This document shows, piece after piece, positions 44,171 to 54,669 of a stretch of DNA of 64,000 bases. Position 1 is the first letter of the stretch; every line of letters begins with the position of its first letter. The stretch is from Pseudomonas sp. Marseille-Q3773 (GTDB lineage Bacteria > Pseudomonadota > Gammaproteobacteria > Pseudomonadales > Pseudomonadaceae). Under the pieces are notes generated by a model, which made no database searches, was not told the origin of the DNA, and saw only the letters and a program-made list of their open reading frames with translations. Where the stretch lies: assembly GCF_916618955.1 (NCBI RefSeq), contig NZ_OU745390.1, positions 4,588,001 through 4,652,000 on the forward strand. The letters run 5' to 3'. Both the position numbers and the translations under genes were made by a program.

Positions 44171-44839
44171 TCAATGCTCCTGGTCATGCTGGTTGACGCG
44201 CGCTTCCATGCGGTTCTGGAAGTGCGCGAGGATGCTGCACAGCACCCAGTAGATGACCGCGACCGCCACGTACATGGTGAACACTTCGAAGGTGCGTGCG
44301 GTAATCAGCTGGGCCTGGCGGAACAGCTCGGGCACCTGGATGGTCGCCGCCAGGGCAGTGTCCTTGACCAGCGAGATGAAGCTGTTGCCCAACGGTGGCA
44401 GGGCGGTGCGCAAGGCTTGCGGCAGGATGGCCCGGCGCATGGCCTGGACGCGGGTCATGCCGATGCTGGCGGCGGCTTCCCACTGGCCGCGGTCGATCGA
44501 GGAGATCGCCGCGCGCAGAATTTCGCAGATGTAGGCGGCCATGTTCAGCGACAGACCGATCAGCGAGGCCGGGATCGGGTCCAGTTCGATGCCGATCTGC
44601 GGCATACCGAAATAGATCACGAACAGCTGCACCAGTAGCGGTGTGCCGCGGAAGAACGACACATAGACCCGGGCCAGCCAGTTCAGCGGCAGGATCTTCG
44701 ACAGCCGCATCAGCGCCAGGGCAAACCCCAGCAGCAGGCCGAAGAACATGCCGCCAACACTGAGCAGCACGGTATAGCCCGCGCCCTTCAGCAGGAAGGG
44801 CGCGGAATCGACAACGAGTTGCAGGCTTTCAGCGATCAT
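44171..44839 (-). CDS. tcyL: L-cystine ABC importer, permease
   Basis: 222 residues, HisM/GlnP-type permease with an N-terminal helix, about four to five transmembrane segments and the loop SIDRGQWEAAASIGMTRVQA. Overlaps the binding-protein stop by four bases. Member of the YecS/TcyL group by similarity of the whole operon. Confidence 0.9.
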   Translation of the reverse strand: MIAESLQLVVDSAPFLLKGAGYTVLLSVGGMFFGLLLGFALALMRLSKILPLNWLARVYVSFFRGTPLLVQLFVIYFGMPQIGIELDPIPASLIGLSLNMAAYICEILRAAISSIDRGQWEAAASIGMTRVQAMRRAILPQALRTALPPLGNSFISLVKDTALAATIQVPELFRQAQLITARTFEVFTMYVAVAVIYWVLCSILAHFQNRMEARVNQHDQEH

Positions 44840-45630
44840 TTGGTGACATCGGCACCGAAGTATTTCTCGGACAGCTTGGCCAGCGTGCCGTCAGCCTTGA
44901 GCTTGTCCAATGCCTTGTTGATTGCGGCCAGCAATTCCGGCTCGCCCTTGCGCAGGGCCACGCCGCTTTCCAGGCGCGAGAAGGCAGCACCGGCCAACTG
45001 GGTGTCCTTGGCTTTCTGTGCATACTCCAGCGCAGCCAGGCGGTCGATCAGGATGGCATCGATACGGCCGTTGCGCAGGTCGGCGAACTTGCTCGGGTCG
45101 TCTTCATAGGTGCGCACATCGGCTTGTGGCACATCCTGTTTCACCCACTGCTCGTAGTTGGTGCCCAGGCCCACGCCAACCTTCTTGCCGGCCAGGTCGG
45201 CGGCCTTGTGGATGTTCAGCTGCTCGGCCTTCTTCTTCAGGATCAGCGCCTGGATACCGGAGATGGTGTAGGGCTCGGAGAAGTCGTACTTCTTCTTGCG
45301 CTCCTCGGAAATGGTCACTTGGTTGATCACCACGTCCAGGCGCTTGGACTCCAGTGCGGCGAGGATGCCATCCCACTTGGTCGGCTGCACCTTGGCCTTG
45401 ACCCCGAGTTCCTTGGCCAGCAGTTCGGACAGCTCGACTTCGAAGCCGGTCAGCTTGCCGTTCTCGTCCTGGAAGCTGAACGGTGGGTAGGTGCCTTCCA
45501 GGCCGACGTTGATCACGCCTTTTTCCTGGATGGTCTTGAGCTGCTCACCGGCAAAGGCCTGGCTGAACAGGCCGGCACCCAGCAGGAGGGCCAGGCTGGC
45601 GTTGAGTAGCGGTTTGGCGAATTTCGACAT
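44836..45630 (-). CDS. tcyJ: L-cystine-binding periplasmic protein
   Basis: 264 residues with signal peptide (MSKFAKPLLNASLALLLGAG...AFA). The mature part is very close to E. coli FliY/TcyJ: NVGLEGTYPPFSFQDENGK, TKWDGILAALESKRLDVVIN, SEERKKKYDFSEPYTISGIQ, GKKVGVGLGTNYEQW. Delivers cystine and related disulfides or thiol amino acids to TcyL/TcyN. Divergent from epsC, with a long AT-rich dyad between. Confidence 0.92.
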   Translation of the reverse strand: MSKFAKPLLNASLALLLGAGLFSQAFAGEQLKTIQEKGVINVGLEGTYPPFSFQDENGKLTGFEVELSELLAKELGVKAKVQPTKWDGILAALESKRLDVVINQVTISEERKKKYDFSEPYTISGIQALILKKKAEQLNIHKAADLAGKKVGVGLGTNYEQWVKQDVPQADVRTYEDDPSKFADLRNGRIDAILIDRLAALEYAQKAKDTQLAGAAFSRLESGVALRKGEPELLAAINKALDKLKADGTLAKLSEKYFGADVTK

Positions 45631-45936
45631 GTGAAGCCCCGCGCTTGTTGTGAGTGATGGGTGGCGACTATAGGGTTGGCCGCTTAGGCCAGGAAATAAT
45701 AAAAAATTATTTTGTTATTTCCTTTCTTGTTTTCGTCAGTCCCGGCTGCATTGAGGGTAGGTGAGTATCCGTCCCCCGTCATCGCTGCTTATGCATGACT
45801 TAGTGCAGGATGGAATAAAGCGTTGTTTTTTCCAAGGGATGGTTTTGCCGTAGAGTGGATTGAATGTAAGCAGGCCCGGCTCTGTCGCGGGTCAGCCAAT
45901 AAAAATGAGTCTGGCCTACTCAGGCAGGAGAAAACC
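45631..45936. promoter_or_regulatory. Divergent regulatory region tcyJ/epsC with 33-base dyad
   Basis: 306 bases without a gene. At 45691-45723 AGGAAATAA and TTATTTCCT form perfect 9-base arms around a 15-base AT-rich centre, 61-93 bases before the tcyJ start. The TTATTTCC word recalls CysB half-sites of enterics, but no binding is shown. The part near epsC contains GCCAATAAAAATGAG without a clear promoter. Confidence 0.55.
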
Positions 45937-46869
45937 GTGAGCGAACAATCTTCATCCGGGCACTGGCAGCTGCAGAGCATCGTCGCCGGTCTGCGCGGCG
46001 CCCGTGAACAATGGCGTACGCGCAATGGCCGCAGCAGTGGCGAGCAAGGCGGGCGTGAATTGCCCTCGCGGGAGGCAATGCGGCAGATTCTCGAGCAACT
46101 GTGCGGCGCGCTGTTTCCCATGCGCCTTGGCCCTGTCGACCTGCGCGAAGAAAGTGAAGACTTCTACGTAGGCCATACCCTGGATGCCGCGCTGACCGCC
46201 TTGCTGGCCCAGGCTCGCCTCGAGCTGCGCTACGCCGCACGGCAAAACAAGGCCGAGCTGGCCGGCGTCGACGCCCATGCGCTGCACCTGGTCCAGGGCT
46301 TTGCCGCGGCCCTGCCGGGCCTGCGCGTGCTGCTCGACACCGACGTGCTGGCCGCCTACCACGGCGACCCGGCGGCGCGCAGCGTCGATGAAGTGCTGCT
46401 GTGCTACCCCGGCATTCTGGCGATCATCCACCATCGCCTGGCGCACCACCTGTACCAGGCCGGCTTGCCACTGCTGGCGCGGATCAGCTCGGAACTGGCG
46501 CATTCGGCCACCGGCATCGACATTCACCCCGGGGCGCAGATTGGCCCGAGCTTCTTCATCGACCACGGTACGGGTGTGGTGATTGGCGAAACCGCGATCA
46601 TCGGCGAGCGCGTGCGCATCTACCAGGCCGTGACCCTGGGGGCCAAGCGCTTCCCCAGCGACGAGTCGGGGACCCTGCACAAAGGCCTGCCGCGTCACCC
46701 GATCGTCGAAGACGATGTGGTCATCTATGCCGGTGCCACGGTGCTAGGGCGCATCACCATTGGCAAAGGTTCGACTATCGGCGGCAATGTCTGGCTGACC
46801 CGCAGCGTGCCGGCCGGCAGCAACATTACTCAGGCCAACCTGCAGCTGGATTGCCAGGACAAGAACTGA
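45937..46869 (+). CDS. epsC: Serine O-acetyltransferase (EpsC/CysE family)
   Basis: 310 residues. Transfers acetyl from acetyl-CoA to serine, giving the O-acetylserine that takes up sulfide in cysteine synthesis. The helical N-terminal half is followed by left-handed beta-helix hexapeptide repeats: GIDIHPGAQIGPSFFIDHGTG, GVVIGETAIIGERVRIYQAV, IVEDDVVIYAGATVLGRITIG. A conserved HH lies in the middle (AIIHHRLAH). GTG start at 45937 has CAGGAGAAAACC before it. Upstream ATG codons in frame lack a site. Links the importers here to assimilation. Confidence 0.9.
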   Translation: MSEQSSSGHWQLQSIVAGLRGAREQWRTRNGRSSGEQGGRELPSREAMRQILEQLCGALFPMRLGPVDLREESEDFYVGHTLDAALTALLAQARLELRYAARQNKAELAGVDAHALHLVQGFAAALPGLRVLLDTDVLAAYHGDPAARSVDEVLLCYPGILAIIHHRLAHHLYQAGLPLLARISSELAHSATGIDIHPGAQIGPSFFIDHGTGVVIGETAIIGERVRIYQAVTLGAKRFPSDESGTLHKGLPRHPIVEDDVVIYAGATVLGRITIGKGSTIGGNVWLTRSVPAGSNITQANLQLDCQDKN

Positions 46870-46871
46870 TA

Positions 46872-46918
46872 CCTGTACCGGCCTCTTCGCCGCCAAGCCC
46901 GCGAGGGGGCCGGCCAGG
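46872..46918. repeat. Degenerate REP repeat
   Basis: CCTGTACCGGCCTCTTCGCC... with GCGAGGGGGCCGGCC: an imperfect REP hairpin directly after the epsC stop. Confidence 0.65.
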
Positions 46919-46970
46919 GAAGGCGCCAGCCAGCGGCCTGATTCGCATTGAAATCCGATCCATGTTTAAC

Positions 46971-46986
46971 TTGAACGCTTGTTCAA
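46971..46986. promoter_or_regulatory. BetI-like operator before betT
   Basis: TTGAACGCTTGTTCAA: perfect 6-base arms TTGAAC/GTTCAA with a 4-base centre, 98 bases before betT. BetI, the TetR-type choline repressor, binds TTGAAC-n4-GTTCAA-like palindromes. No betI gene is in the window. Control by choline is inference. Confidence 0.5.
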
Positions 46987-47083
46987 TGAAAAACGCTGGT
47001 CCGCTGCCGGTGTTCAACAGGAGGATTCCTTTGCTGAACCCGTTCATTCCGAACCTTACGTCATTCGACGAGGTGCACCGCCC

Positions 47084-49087
47084 ATGAGTGCACCGATCCC
47101 TTCCCTTGCCAATGTCAAGATCCGCATGAACCCCCCGGTGTTCTATTTCGCGGCGAGTTTCATCCTGCTCTTCGGCCTGGTGGTCATTGCCAACCCGCGC
47201 ACTGCCGGCGACTGGTTGCTGGCGGCGCAGAACTGGGCGGCCAACACGGTCGGCTGGTACTACATGCTGGCGATGACGCTGTACCTGGTCTTCGTGGTGG
47301 TCACCGCCTTGTCCGGCTACGGCAAGATCAAGCTCGGTGCCGACCACGACGAGCCCGAGTTCAGCTACCTGTCGTGGGCCGGCATGCTGTTCGCCGCCGG
47401 TATCAGCATCACCTTGTTCTTCTTCTGCGTGTCCGAGCCGCTGACCCACATGCTGCAGCCGCCCCAGGGCGAGGCGGGCACAGCCGAGGCCGGGCGCCAG
47501 GCGATGCAGATCCTGTTCCTGCACTGGGGCCTGCATGGCTGGGGCGTGTTCGCCTTCGTCGGCATGGCCCTGGCCTATTTCGCCTACCGGCACAACCTGC
47601 CGCTGGCCTTGCGTTCTGCGCTGTACCCGCTGATCGGCAAGCGCATCAACGGGCCGATCGGCTACGCGGTGGACGGTTTCGGCATCATTGCCACGGTGTT
47701 CGGCCTGGGTGCCGACATGGGCTTTGGCGTGCTGCACCTTAATGCCGGCCTCGACTACCTGTTCGGCATCGACCACAGCCAGTGGGTGCAGGTGCTGTTG
47801 ATTGTCCTGATGATGGGCGCGGCGGTCGCCGTCGCCGTTGCCGGGGTAGAGAAGGGCGTGCGGGTGATGAGCGACATCAACCTGTTCCTGGCCTGCGCGC
47901 TGTTGCTGTTCGTGCTGTTCGCCGGCCCTACCCAACACCTGTTCAATACGCTGATCCAGAACCTTGGCGATTATCTCGGGGCCTTGCCGCGCAAGAGCTT
48001 CGACGTGTATGCCTATGGCGAGAACAGCGGCTGGCTGGGCGGCTGGACAGTGTTCTACTGGGCCTGGTGGATTGCCTGGGCACCGTTCGTGGGGTTGTTC
48101 ATCGCCCGCATCTCCCGCGGCCGCACCATTCGCGAATTCGTTTTCGGCGTGCTGCTGATTCCGCTGGGCTTCACCCTGGCGTGGATGTCGATCTTCGGCA
48201 ACAGCGCCCTGGACCAGGTGATCAACCACGGCATGACCGCGCTGGGCCAGTCGGCACTGGATAACCCGGCGATGAGCCTGTACCTGCTGTTGGAAACCTA
48301 CCCCTGGAGCAAGGCGGTGATCGCCGTGACGGTGTTCATCAGCTTCGTGTTCTTCGTCACTTCTGCCGACTCGGGCACCGTGGTGCTGTCGACCTTGTCG
48401 GCGACAGGGGGCGATGCCGACGAAGACGGGCCGAACTGGCTGCGTATCTTCTGGGGCGCAATGACAGCGCTGATCACCAGCGCGCTGCTGTTCGCCGGCA
48501 GCATCGATTCACTGAAGTCGGCGGTGGTGCTGACCTCGTTGCCGTTCTCGCTGATCTTGCTGTGCATGATGTGGGGGCTGCACAAGGCGTTCTACCTGGA
48601 GTCGCAACGGCAGATCGCGCAGATGCACTCGCTGGCCCCGTTCGCCCAGTCACGTCGCGGGCGCGGCGGCTGGCGTCAGCGCCTGAGCCAGGCGGTGCAT
48701 TTCCCGTCGCGCGACGAGGTGTACCGCTTCATGGACGACGTGGTGCGCCCGGCAATCGCCGATGTGCGCGAGGTGTTCGAGCAGAAGGGCCTGGTGCTGA
48801 TTACCCAGGATGACCCGAGCCATGACAACGTCAGCCTGAAGATCGGCCATGGCGAGGAGCAGCCGTTCATCTACCAGGTGCAGATGCGTGGCTACTTCAC
48901 GCCATCGTTCGCCCTCGGTGGGCTGGGCACGCAGGAGTTGAAGAACCGTCGTTACTACCGGGCGGAGGTGCACCTGAGCGAAGGCAGCCAGAACTATGAT
49001 CTGGTGGGCTACAGCAGGGAGCAGATCATCAACGATATCCTCGACCAGTACGAACGGCACATGCAGTTCCTGCATCTGGTCCGATAG
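47084..49087 (+). CDS. betT: Choline/betaine transporter, BCCT family
   Basis: 667 residues, 12 transmembrane helices with the BCCT core VFYWAWWIAWAPFVGLFIAR (Trp-rich segment) and SADSGTVVLSTLSA. About 170 residues follow the last helix, the cytosolic C-terminal domain that gives BetT its osmotic control. Imports choline or betaine by proton or sodium symport. The frame is open 105 bases upstream but without a ribosome-binding site. CGAGGTGCACCGCCC precedes ATG 47084. Confidence 0.92.
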   Translation: MSAPIPSLANVKIRMNPPVFYFAASFILLFGLVVIANPRTAGDWLLAAQNWAANTVGWYYMLAMTLYLVFVVVTALSGYGKIKLGADHDEPEFSYLSWAGMLFAAGISITLFFFCVSEPLTHMLQPPQGEAGTAEAGRQAMQILFLHWGLHGWGVFAFVGMALAYFAYRHNLPLALRSALYPLIGKRINGPIGYAVDGFGIIATVFGLGADMGFGVLHLNAGLDYLFGIDHSQWVQVLLIVLMMGAAVAVAVAGVEKGVRVMSDINLFLACALLLFVLFAGPTQHLFNTLIQNLGDYLGALPRKSFDVYAYGENSGWLGGWTVFYWAWWIAWAPFVGLFIARISRGRTIREFVFGVLLIPLGFTLAWMSIFGNSALDQVINHGMTALGQSALDNPAMSLYLLLETYPWSKAVIAVTVFISFVFFVTSADSGTVVLSTLSATGGDADEDGPNWLRIFWGAMTALITSALLFAGSIDSLKSAVVLTSLPFSLILLCMMWGLHKAFYLESQRQIAQMHSLAPFAQSRRGRGGWRQRLSQAVHFPSRDEVYRFMDDVVRPAIADVREVFEQKGLVLITQDDPSHDNVSLKIGHGEEQPFIYQVQMRGYFTPSFALGGLGTQELKNRRYYRAEVHLSEGSQNYDLVGYSREQIINDILDQYERHMQFLHLVR

Positions 49088-49114
49088 ATCGCAGGGGCGA
49101 CTGTGCGGCCCATC

Positions 49115-49174
49115 GCGACACAAGGCCGCTGCTACAGGAAATCGCGTTCCCCTGTAGCAGCGGCCTTGTGTCGC
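49115..49174. repeat. Perfect inverted repeat (REP-type), likely bidirectional terminator
   Basis: GCGACACAAGGCCGCTGCTA and its exact complement (24-base arms in all, 49115-49138 and 49151-49174, loop 12) between convergent betT and tauD. Confidence 0.9.
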
Positions 49175-49206
49175 AAAAGGAGGCCGAGGGCCTCCCCAGC
49201 GCCCTG

Positions 49207-50088
<882 letters not shown>

Positions 50089-50928
50089 TCAGTGGCTTTG
50101 CCCGTGCCAAGGCACCAGCTTGCGTTGCAGGGCGCGCAGGCCCATTTCCAGGGCGAAGGCGATCAGGGCGATCAGCAGGATGCCCAGCACCACCACATCG
50201 GTTACCAGGAACTGGGCTGCCGACTGCACCATGAAGCCCAGGCCACTGGTGGCCGCGATCAGCTCGGCGGCCACCAGGGTCGACCAGCCGACTCCGAGGC
50301 CGATACGCAGGCCGGTGAGGATGTCCGGCAAGGCGCTGGGCAGGATCACATGGCGGATCAGCTGGGCCCTGGTCGCCCCAAGCGACTGTGCCGCCCGCAG
50401 CTTGGCCGGGTCGACCGTGCGCACGCCGGTGGCTGTGGCGATGGCGATGGGTGCGAAGATCGCCAGGTAGATCAGCAGCACCTTCGACAGCTCGCCGATG
50501 CCGCACCAGATGACGATCAGCGGCAGGTAGGCCAGCGGCGGGATCGGCCGGTAGAACTCGATCAACGGGTCAAGGATGCCGCGCGCTACGCGGTTGTAGC
50601 CGATGGCGATACCCACTGGAATGGCCGTGAGGGTCGCCGCCAGCAGGGCCACGCCGATGCGCCCCAGGCTGGCACCCAGGTGCTGCCACAGGCTGGCATC
50701 CATGTAGCCCTGGGTCAGCAGGGTCCAGGCCTTGGCCAGGATATCGGCGGGCGAGGGCAGGAACAGCGGCTCGATCCAGCCGGCTGCGGTCACCAGCCAC
50801 CAGGCCAGCAGCAGGCTGGCCAGGGTCAGCGTGCTGATCCAGCGGGTGGCCAGCGGGCTGCGCAGCCTGGCGGCTGGCTGGGGTCGGGCGTTGCGTTTGC
50901 CGGTGACCGGCAGGTCCAGGCTGCTCAT
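50089..50928 (-). CDS. tauC: Taurine ABC permease
   Basis: 279 residues with six predicted helices and the EAA-type loop ([35 protein letters not shown]). Starts inside the tauB stop (ATGA overlap). Subunit of the taurine importer feeding TauD. Confidence 0.93.
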   Translation of the reverse strand: MSSLDLPVTGKRNARPQPAARLRSPLATRWISTLTLASLLLAWWLVTAAGWIEPLFLPSPADILAKAWTLLTQGYMDASLWQHLGASLGRIGVALLAATLTAIPVGIAIGYNRVARGILDPLIEFYRPIPPLAYLPLIVIWCGIGELSKVLLIYLAIFAPIAIATATGVRTVDPAKLRAAQSLGATRAQLIRHVILPSALPDILTGLRIGLGVGWSTLVAAELIAATSGLGFMVQSAAQFLVTDVVVLGILLIALIAFALEMGLRALQRKLVPWHGQSH

Positions 50929-51713
50929 GCGCGCTCCTGCAGGCTTTGACGTTGCGAGAACACCCGCGCCAGCACATGCTCGCGGGTTTCGATGAAGGCC
51001 GGGTCGGACTTGATCGCCCGGGCCGGTTCGCCGGCGGCATGGCGCTGGCCGAAGTCCAGTTGCAGGCGCTCCACCACGCGACCTGGGTTGGGTGCCAGCA
51101 GCACCAGCTCGCTGGCCAGGAACACCGCTTCTTCGATGTCATGGGTAATCAGGAACACCGGCTTGGCCGTGCGTTGCCACACCTGCAGCAACAGCTCCTG
51201 CATTTGCTCGCGGGTGAAGGCATCGAGCGCGCCGAACGGCTCGTCCATCAGCAATACCCTAGGGTCGGCTGCCAGCGCCCGAGCCAGGCCCACGCGCTGC
51301 TTCTGGCCGCCGGACAATTGCCAGACACGTCGCTCGGCAAAACCGTCGAGGTCGACCAGGGCCAGCATTTCGCGGGCCTTGGCTTCGCGCTCGGCGCGGG
51401 GCATGCCGGCCAGTTCCAGGCCGAAGGCGACGTTGGCCAGCACGTTCTGCCAGGGCAGCAGGGCATCATCCTGGAACACCACGCCGCGCTCGGCCCCGGG
51501 GCCCTGAACCGGTACGCCGTCCAGCGTGATGCGCCCGCCGCTGGGGGCGACGAAGCCGGCGATCAGGTTCAGCAGCGAGGTCTTGCCGCTGCCGGAAGGC
51601 CCCAGGGCCACCAGCAACTGGCGCGGCCCCAAGGTCAGATTGATATCGGCCAGCACCGGGGTAGCGGCGCCGGGGTACTGTGCGCTGATGCGCTCCAGTT
51701 CGAGCAAGGCCAT
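50925..51713 (-). CDS. tauB: Taurine ABC ATP-binding subunit
   Basis: 262 residues: [76 protein letters not shown], the last two being TauB-like. CCGGAGCCTGCC before ATG. 27 bases after tauA. Confidence 0.94.
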   Translation of the reverse strand: MALLELERISAQYPGAATPVLADINLTLGPRQLLVALGPSGSGKTSLLNLIAGFVAPSGGRITLDGVPVQGPGAERGVVFQDDALLPWQNVLANVAFGLELAGMPRAEREAKAREMLALVDLDGFAERRVWQLSGGQKQRVGLARALAADPRVLLMDEPFGALDAFTREQMQELLLQVWQRTAKPVFLITHDIEEAVFLASELVLLAPNPGRVVERLQLDFGQRHAAGEPARAIKSDPAFIETREHVLARVFSQRQSLQERA

Positions 51714-51740
51714 GGCAGGCTCCGGTCGGTTTCTACAGGC

Positions 51741-52712
51741 TTAGTTGGGCAGGTACTGGGCACTGACGTAGGGCGAATAGTCCGGCAGTACCGCATCGAC
51801 CTTGCCTTGCTGCTTGAGGAAGGTGGCCGTGTCGGTCAGCGCCTGGGTGGTCGGCGAGCCCAGCGCACTGGCCTGGTCAGCCGCCAGCGGGTAGACGTTG
51901 CCCTGCAGCAGTACCGGGATATCGGTAGGCTTGGCGCCGGACAGCTTGGCCAGCTTGGCGACGTTGTCGGGGTTGGCGAGCCAGGCTTTGGGATCTTTGC
52001 GGTAGTCGGCGTAGGCGTCGAGGGTAACCTTGGCGAAGGCCTTGACCACGTCCGGGTGCTTGGCGGCGAAGTCCTTGCGCACGATCCAGGCGTCGAAGGT
52101 CGGCGCGCCTTTCTCGGCCAGCTCACCCGAGGTGATCAACACCTTGCCGTTTTCCTTGGCCACGCCCAGGGCCGGGTCCCATACATAGGTAGCGTCGATG
52201 TCGCCACGCTTCCAGGCAGCGATGATCGCTGGCGGTGCTAGGTTGAGAATCTGCACTTTGGACGGGTCGATGTTCCAGCTCTTCAGGGCCGCCAACAGGC
52301 TGTAGTGGCCGGTGGAGACGAACGGCACGGCGACTTTCTTGCCGACCAGGTCTTGCGGTGTGTTGATACCGTCGCGGGCGACCAGTGCTTCACCGGCGCC
52401 GATCTGCGTGGCGATCAGGAAGGTCTCGACCGGCAGCTTGCGGGTGGCAGCGGCGGCCAGCGGGCTGGAGCCCAGGTAGCCGATCTGTACATCGCCACTG
52501 GCCACGGCGGTGATCACGTCGGCGCCGTTATCGAACTTGCGCCAGTCGATACTGGCCTTGCTGGCTTTTTCATAACTGCCATCGACCTGCGCGACTTTGG
52601 CGGGGTCGACGGTGGTCTGGTAGGCCACGGTCAGGTCGGCGGCCTGGGCCAACCAGCTGGCGCTGGCGAGGGTCAGGGCGGCAAACAGACGCAGCGGAGC
52701 GTGCGGAATCAT
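51741..52712 (-). CDS. tauA: Taurine-binding periplasmic protein
   Basis: 323 residues. Signal peptide MIPHAPLRLFAALTLASASW...QAA, then TauA features LTVAYQTTVDPAKVAQVDGS, GDVQIGYLGSSPLAAA, AWKRGDIDATYVWDPALG. First gene of tauABCD. AGAGGTCCACC before ATG 52712. An upstream ATG 21 bases away lacks a site. Confidence 0.94.
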   Translation of the reverse strand: MIPHAPLRLFAALTLASASWLAQAADLTVAYQTTVDPAKVAQVDGSYEKASKASIDWRKFDNGADVITAVASGDVQIGYLGSSPLAAAATRKLPVETFLIATQIGAGEALVARDGINTPQDLVGKKVAVPFVSTGHYSLLAALKSWNIDPSKVQILNLAPPAIIAAWKRGDIDATYVWDPALGVAKENGKVLITSGELAEKGAPTFDAWIVRKDFAAKHPDVVKAFAKVTLDAYADYRKDPKAWLANPDNVAKLAKLSGAKPTDIPVLLQGNVYPLAADQASALGSPTTQALTDTATFLKQQGKVDAVLPDYSPYVSAQYLPN

Positions 52713-53241
52713 GGTGGACCTCTCGTCAGCCATTGGTGTTGGATGGCGAGAATGCTAAATGATCTAAGAAAGTTAAAATAAATAACTTTTTCGCATTAGC
52801 TTAGGAGCCAATCGTTTGGATTGACCGTCGGTCTTTCCACGGTTCTTGCGGGAGCGTCAGCAACGATGATTTCCCGCAATGGCGAAATGCAAGACGGCTG
52901 CTAGGCTTTCCCGTCCTGATAGAACGAAGTGGAATTAGGTTATGAGCAAACGTTTGCAAATAACCAACGGTTATGACTGGTCCGTCTGTTACAACAAAAT
53001 TCGGTAACAGTTCCTAATATATTCCAGAAAAATCTTACCAATTCATAAAACGGTCATTTTGGATTTATAGGATTGTCATTATCCTGTAGCGCAGGTGGCG
53101 TCTTAGACCAAAGTCGCGAAACGTTTAGAAACGATTGACTTAATGGTCACGCTTTGGGACTAAATCGCCAATCCACGGTGAGCGGGGCAGCAGATCCCGC
53201 CGCCAGAGATACACAAGAATTAGAACGTAGAGGAGCAAAAT
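52713..53241. promoter_or_regulatory. 529-base gene-free region tauA/porin
   Basis: No plausible gene. Next to tauA it is AT-rich and carries a dyad at 52769-52789, AAAGTTA-AAATAAA-TAACTTT, 57-77 bases upstream of the tauA start, a likely LysR-type (CysB-class) site. The middle (52,900-53,100) is also AT-rich and featureless. The end before the porin has AGAGGAGC at 53229. The length suggests two complex, separately controlled promoters. Confidence 0.55.
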
Positions 53242-54576
53242 ATGTACAAGTCCAGCCTGGCCCTGGCCGTGGCATTGGGGGTTCTCGCCCAACAAGCAGG
53301 CGCTGCCGGTTTCGTTGAAGACAGCAAACTGTCGCTCAGCTCGCGCACCATGTACTTCAACGATGACAACCGCGAAAGCGGCATCGACCAGAAGGAAAGC
53401 GGTCAGGGCTTCAAGCTTGACTATCTGTCTGGCTTCACCGAAGGCACCGTAGGCTTTGGTGTTGACGTACAAGCCCTATGGGGCATTCACCTGGACGGTG
53501 GCCGTGGTAGCCGCCCAGATGCCAACAACACCTTCTTCCCAAGCGACTCGGATGGCTCGGCAGTCCACGACTGGGCACGCATTGGGGGTAACGCGAAGGC
53601 TCGCTTCTCCAAGACAGAAGTTCACTACGGTAGCGCCCTGGCGCCTAACCTGCCGATCCTGGTATCCAACGATGGCCGCCTGCTGCCGCAAACCTTCGAG
53701 GGCGGCACCCTGCAGTCGAAGGAAATCGACAACCTGACCGTCAACGCAGGTCAGCTGACCCACGCGATGGGCCGTGCTTCGAGCAACCGGACCGGCCTTT
53801 CCGTTTCCGGCGCCTTCCGTGACAGCAACAAGTTCCAGTTCGCCGGTGGTGACTACAAGCTCACTCCTGACCTGACCCTGCAGTACTACTACTCGAACCT
53901 GGAAGACTTCTACAAGCAGCACTTCCTGGGTGCTACCCATGTCTTCAAGATTGCCGACAACCAGTCGTTCAAGACTGATCTGCGCTACTTCGATAGCAGC
54001 AGCGATGGCAAGAATGGTCAGACCGGCTACGCCTTCGACAACAACGGTGGCTTCGCGAAGAACGCCGGTGAAGTCGACAACAAGACCTGGAGCGCCATGT
54101 TCACCTACACCCTGGGTGGCCACGCGCTGATGCTCGGCCACCAGCAGGTGGGTGATGACGGTGGTTTCGTCTGGCTGAACCAAGGTAGCGTCCGCAAGGA
54201 TGGCGCCACCTCTTCGCTGGAAGGTAACGGCGGCTCGAGCTTCTACCTGTTCACCGACAGCATGATCAACCAGTTCGCCCGCGCTGGCGAAAACACCACC
54301 TTTGGTCAGTACTCCTATGACTTCGCGGCTCTGGGTGTTCCAGGCCTCAAGGCTTCGGTGGCCTACCTGCGTGGTGACGACGTACGCAACAAGTCGGGTG
54401 ATGGCAGCTATAACGAATGGGAACGTGACGCACGCGTCGACTACACCCTGCAGCAAGGCACCCTCAAAGGCTTGGGCTTCAGCCTGCGTCAGGGCGTTTA
54501 CCGTGGTAGCGGCGAAAGCGCTGCGGACAAAGACCAGACCCGCTTCATCGTGAACTACACTTACAATTTCCTGTAA
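53242..54576 (+). CDS. OprD-family outer-membrane porin
   Basis: 444 residues with signal peptide MYKSSLALAVALGVLAQQAGA and an 18-strand-type OprD barrel: LSLSSRTMYFNDDNRESGID, GFKLDYLSGFTEGTVGFGVD, SNDGRLLPQTFEGGTL and a terminal NYTYNFL. OprD-group porins pass particular small molecules, often carboxylates or amino acids. The tau and lsfA-ssu neighbours suggest a role in sulfur-source entry, but the substrate is unknown. Strong terminator after the stop. Codons are uniform and G+C-moderate, as in abundant porins. Confidence 0.92.
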   Translation: MYKSSLALAVALGVLAQQAGAAGFVEDSKLSLSSRTMYFNDDNRESGIDQKESGQGFKLDYLSGFTEGTVGFGVDVQALWGIHLDGGRGSRPDANNTFFPSDSDGSAVHDWARIGGNAKARFSKTEVHYGSALAPNLPILVSNDGRLLPQTFEGGTLQSKEIDNLTVNAGQLTHAMGRASSNRTGLSVSGAFRDSNKFQFAGGDYKLTPDLTLQYYYSNLEDFYKQHFLGATHVFKIADNQSFKTDLRYFDSSSDGKNGQTGYAFDNNGGFAKNAGEVDNKTWSAMFTYTLGGHALMLGHQQVGDDGGFVWLNQGSVRKDGATSSLEGNGGSSFYLFTDSMINQFARAGENTTFGQYSYDFAALGVPGLKASVAYLRGDDVRNKSGDGSYNEWERDARVDYTLQQGTLKGLGFSLRQGVYRGSGESAADKDQTRFIVNYTYNFL

Positions 54577-54592
54577 GCCGTAGCCAAACAAG

Positions 54593-54619
54593 AAGCCTCG
54601 CCTAGTGCGAGGCTTTTTT
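54593..54619 (+). terminator. Terminator after porin gene
   Basis: AAGCCTCGC-CTAGT-GCGAGGCTT followed by TTTT, 17 bases after the stop. Confidence 0.95.
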
Positions 54620-54651
54620 GTGCCTGCTTGTTCATGTGAATTTCAGTTATA

Positions 54652-54669
54652 AATAAATCATTATTTATT
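54652..54669. promoter_or_regulatory. AT-only dyad before lsfA
   Basis: AATAAAT-CATT-ATTTATT, perfect 7-base arms, about 73 bases before lsfA in a strongly AT-rich stretch. Likely regulatory, protein unknown. Confidence 0.4.
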
